64,000 bases of DNA. It comes from Sphingomonas sp. (lineage in GTDB: Bacteria > Pseudomonadota > Alphaproteobacteria > Sphingomonadales > Sphingomonadaceae). Position numbers and translations under genes: made by a program. The notes beneath the pieces are model-generated. The model saw only the letters and a list, made by a program, of their open reading frames with translations. It was not told the origin of the DNA and ran no database searches. The stretch is taken from the NCBI GenBank assembly GCA_021732445.1, contig JAKFUZ010000002.1:1-64000 (forward strand), written 5' to 3'. Of this stretch, positions 62,982-64,000 are shown one piece after another; the first letter of the stretch is position 1, and every line of letters begins with the position of its first letter.

Positions 62982-64000
62982 TCAGCGCTGGTCCAGCGCG
63001 ACATAATCCCGCGCCGCCGGCCCGGTATAGAGCTGGCGCGGGCGGCCGATTTTCTGTTCCGGGTCGGCGATCATCTCGTTCCACTGCGCGACCCAGCCAA
63101 CCGTGCGCGCGAGCGCGAACAGCGCGGTGAACATCGTCGTTGGAAAACCAATCGCCGACAGGATGACGCCGGAATAAAAATCGACATTGGGGAACAGCTT
63201 TTTCTCGATGAAATAGGGGTCGTTAAGCGCCATTTCCTCAAGCTGCAGCGCAACGTCGAAAATCGGGTCTGACACCTTCATGGCGGCGAAAACCTCGCGC
63301 ACCGTCTTTTGCATCACCGTCGCACGCGGATCATAATTCTTGTAAACTCGGTGGCCAAAGCCCATCAGGCGGAAGGGATCATTCTTGTCCTTGGCCCGCT
63401 CGATATAATGCGGAATGCGGTCTGGCGTGCCGATTTCGCGCAGCATGTTGAGCGCTGCCTCATTCGCGCCGCCATGTGCCGGCCCCCACAGGCACGCAAT
63501 GCCCGCGGCAATGCACGCAAACGGGTTGGCGCCAGACGAGCCGGCAAGCCGCACGGTCGAGGTTGACGCGTTCTGCTCATGGTCGGCGTGGAGGATGAAA
63601 ATCCGGTCCATCGCCTTTTCGATGATGGGGTCAACCACATAGGGCTCGGCCGGCACGCCAAACGTCATCCGCAGGAAATTGCCGGTGTAGGAAAGCGAAT
63701 TGTCCGGGTAGAGGAACGGCTGGCCGACCGAATATTTATAAGCGGCGGCCGCAATCGTCGGCATTTTCGCGATCAGCCGGTGGCTGGCGACCATGCGCTG
63801 ATGCGGGTCGGTGATATCGGTTGAATCGTGATAGAAGGCGCTCAGCGCGCCAGCCACCCCGCACATCACCGCCATCGGGTGCGCATCGCGGCGGAAACCC
63901 CGATAAAACTGCATGAGCTGCTCGTGCAGCATGGTGTGGCGCGATATCGTGTAGGTGAATTTGTCCAGCGCGGCCTTGTTGGGCAACTCGCCGTTCAGCA
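62982..64000 (-). CDS. gltA: Citrate synthase (5' part outside window)
   Basis: The frame is open to the right edge, so the N-terminus lies outside; at least 339 residues are present. Catalytic His residues are in [12 protein letters not shown] and [14 protein letters not shown], with the Asp in the PNVDFYSGV segment. It forms citrate from oxaloacetate and acetyl-CoA in the TCA cycle. The track start at 63986 is an internal TTG. It is convergent with the pseudokinase gene, 9 bp apart. Confidence 0.95.
   Translation of the reverse strand, partial: LNGELPNKAALDKFTYTISRHTMLHEQLMQFYRGFRRDAHPMAVMCGVAGALSAFYHDSTDITDPHQRMVASHRLIAKMPTIAAAAYKYSVGQPFLYPDNSLSYTGNFLRMTFGVPAEPYVVDPIIEKAMDRIFILHADHEQNASTSTVRLAGSSGANPFACIAAGIACLWGPAHGGANEAALNMLREIGTPDRIPHYIERAKDKNDPFRLMGFGHRVYKNYDPRATVMQKTVREVFAAMKVSDPIFDVALQLEEMALNDPYFIEKKLFPNVDFYSGVILSAIGFPTTMFTALFALARTVGWVAQWNEMIADPEQKIGRPRQLYTGPAARDYVALDQR

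Overview
This is a GC-rich, gene-dense alphaproteobacterial chromosome segment, most likely from the order Sphingomonadales. The clues are the DUF1467, UPF0262 and DUF1285 families, the nuo-birA-coaX-rnj gene order, a tonB-exbB-exbD-exbD cluster, RNase J, many GTG/TTG starts and many 1-10 nt gene overlaps. Genus cannot be fixed from the sequence alone. No CRISPR array, rRNA or replication origin is visible; there is one tRNA gene.

Layout. (1) 1-1916 is the right end of an integrated element: the 3' end of an IS5-type transposase gene, a small conserved ORF and a large serine recombinase. The recombinase sits against the 3' end of tRNA-Arg(TCT) and has no stop codon of its own; its frame runs antisense through the tRNA and into the host gene yhhQ. 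(2) 2069-7055 holds yhhQ, then purC-purS-purQ and a kynU/formamidase-like pair on the minus strand. (3) 7143-16302 holds parC, a GGDEF-EAL protein, a minus-strand run (GNAT, DUF1285, Nudix, cca), a GST, a FolB-like protein and a secreted protein. (4) 16536-19107 is the TonB energy-transduction cluster, ending at a clear terminator. (5) 19438-26354 carries a TPR protein, dcd, cdd, a GH25-like protein, UPF0262, dnaB and the sulfite-reduction cluster cobA-DUF2849-cysI-DUF934. (6) 26351-36299 is mixed metabolism: astD, selO, a hydrolase, a glycosyltransferase, a nitronate monooxygenase-like protein, a DMT transporter, a 2-hydroxyacid dehydrogenase and an SH3-like protein.

(7) 36500-52683 is a complete 14-gene nuo operon (respiratory complex I) in the order A-B-C-D-E-F-G-H-I-J-K-L-M-N. 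Six extra small genes are threaded into it between nuoD and nuoG, nearly all overlapping their neighbours. One of them, a 75-residue coiled-coil ORF, is flanked by a 48-bp near-perfect duplication of the start of nuoE. birA, coaX, rnj and a DUF1467 gene follow co-directionally.

(8) 56265-62972 is the most interesting chromosomal locus. It encodes a TipN-like membrane coiled-coil protein, an Hpt-like protein with Gln in place of the phosphoacceptor His, a protein resembling a degenerate nucleotidyltransferase/CDP-alcohol transferase, a DUF2336 protein, and a histidine kinase-like protein whose ATPase motifs are intact but whose H-box His is Arg. This looks like a pseudo-phosphorelay, possibly concerned with polarity or the cell cycle. 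A partial gltA runs off the right edge.
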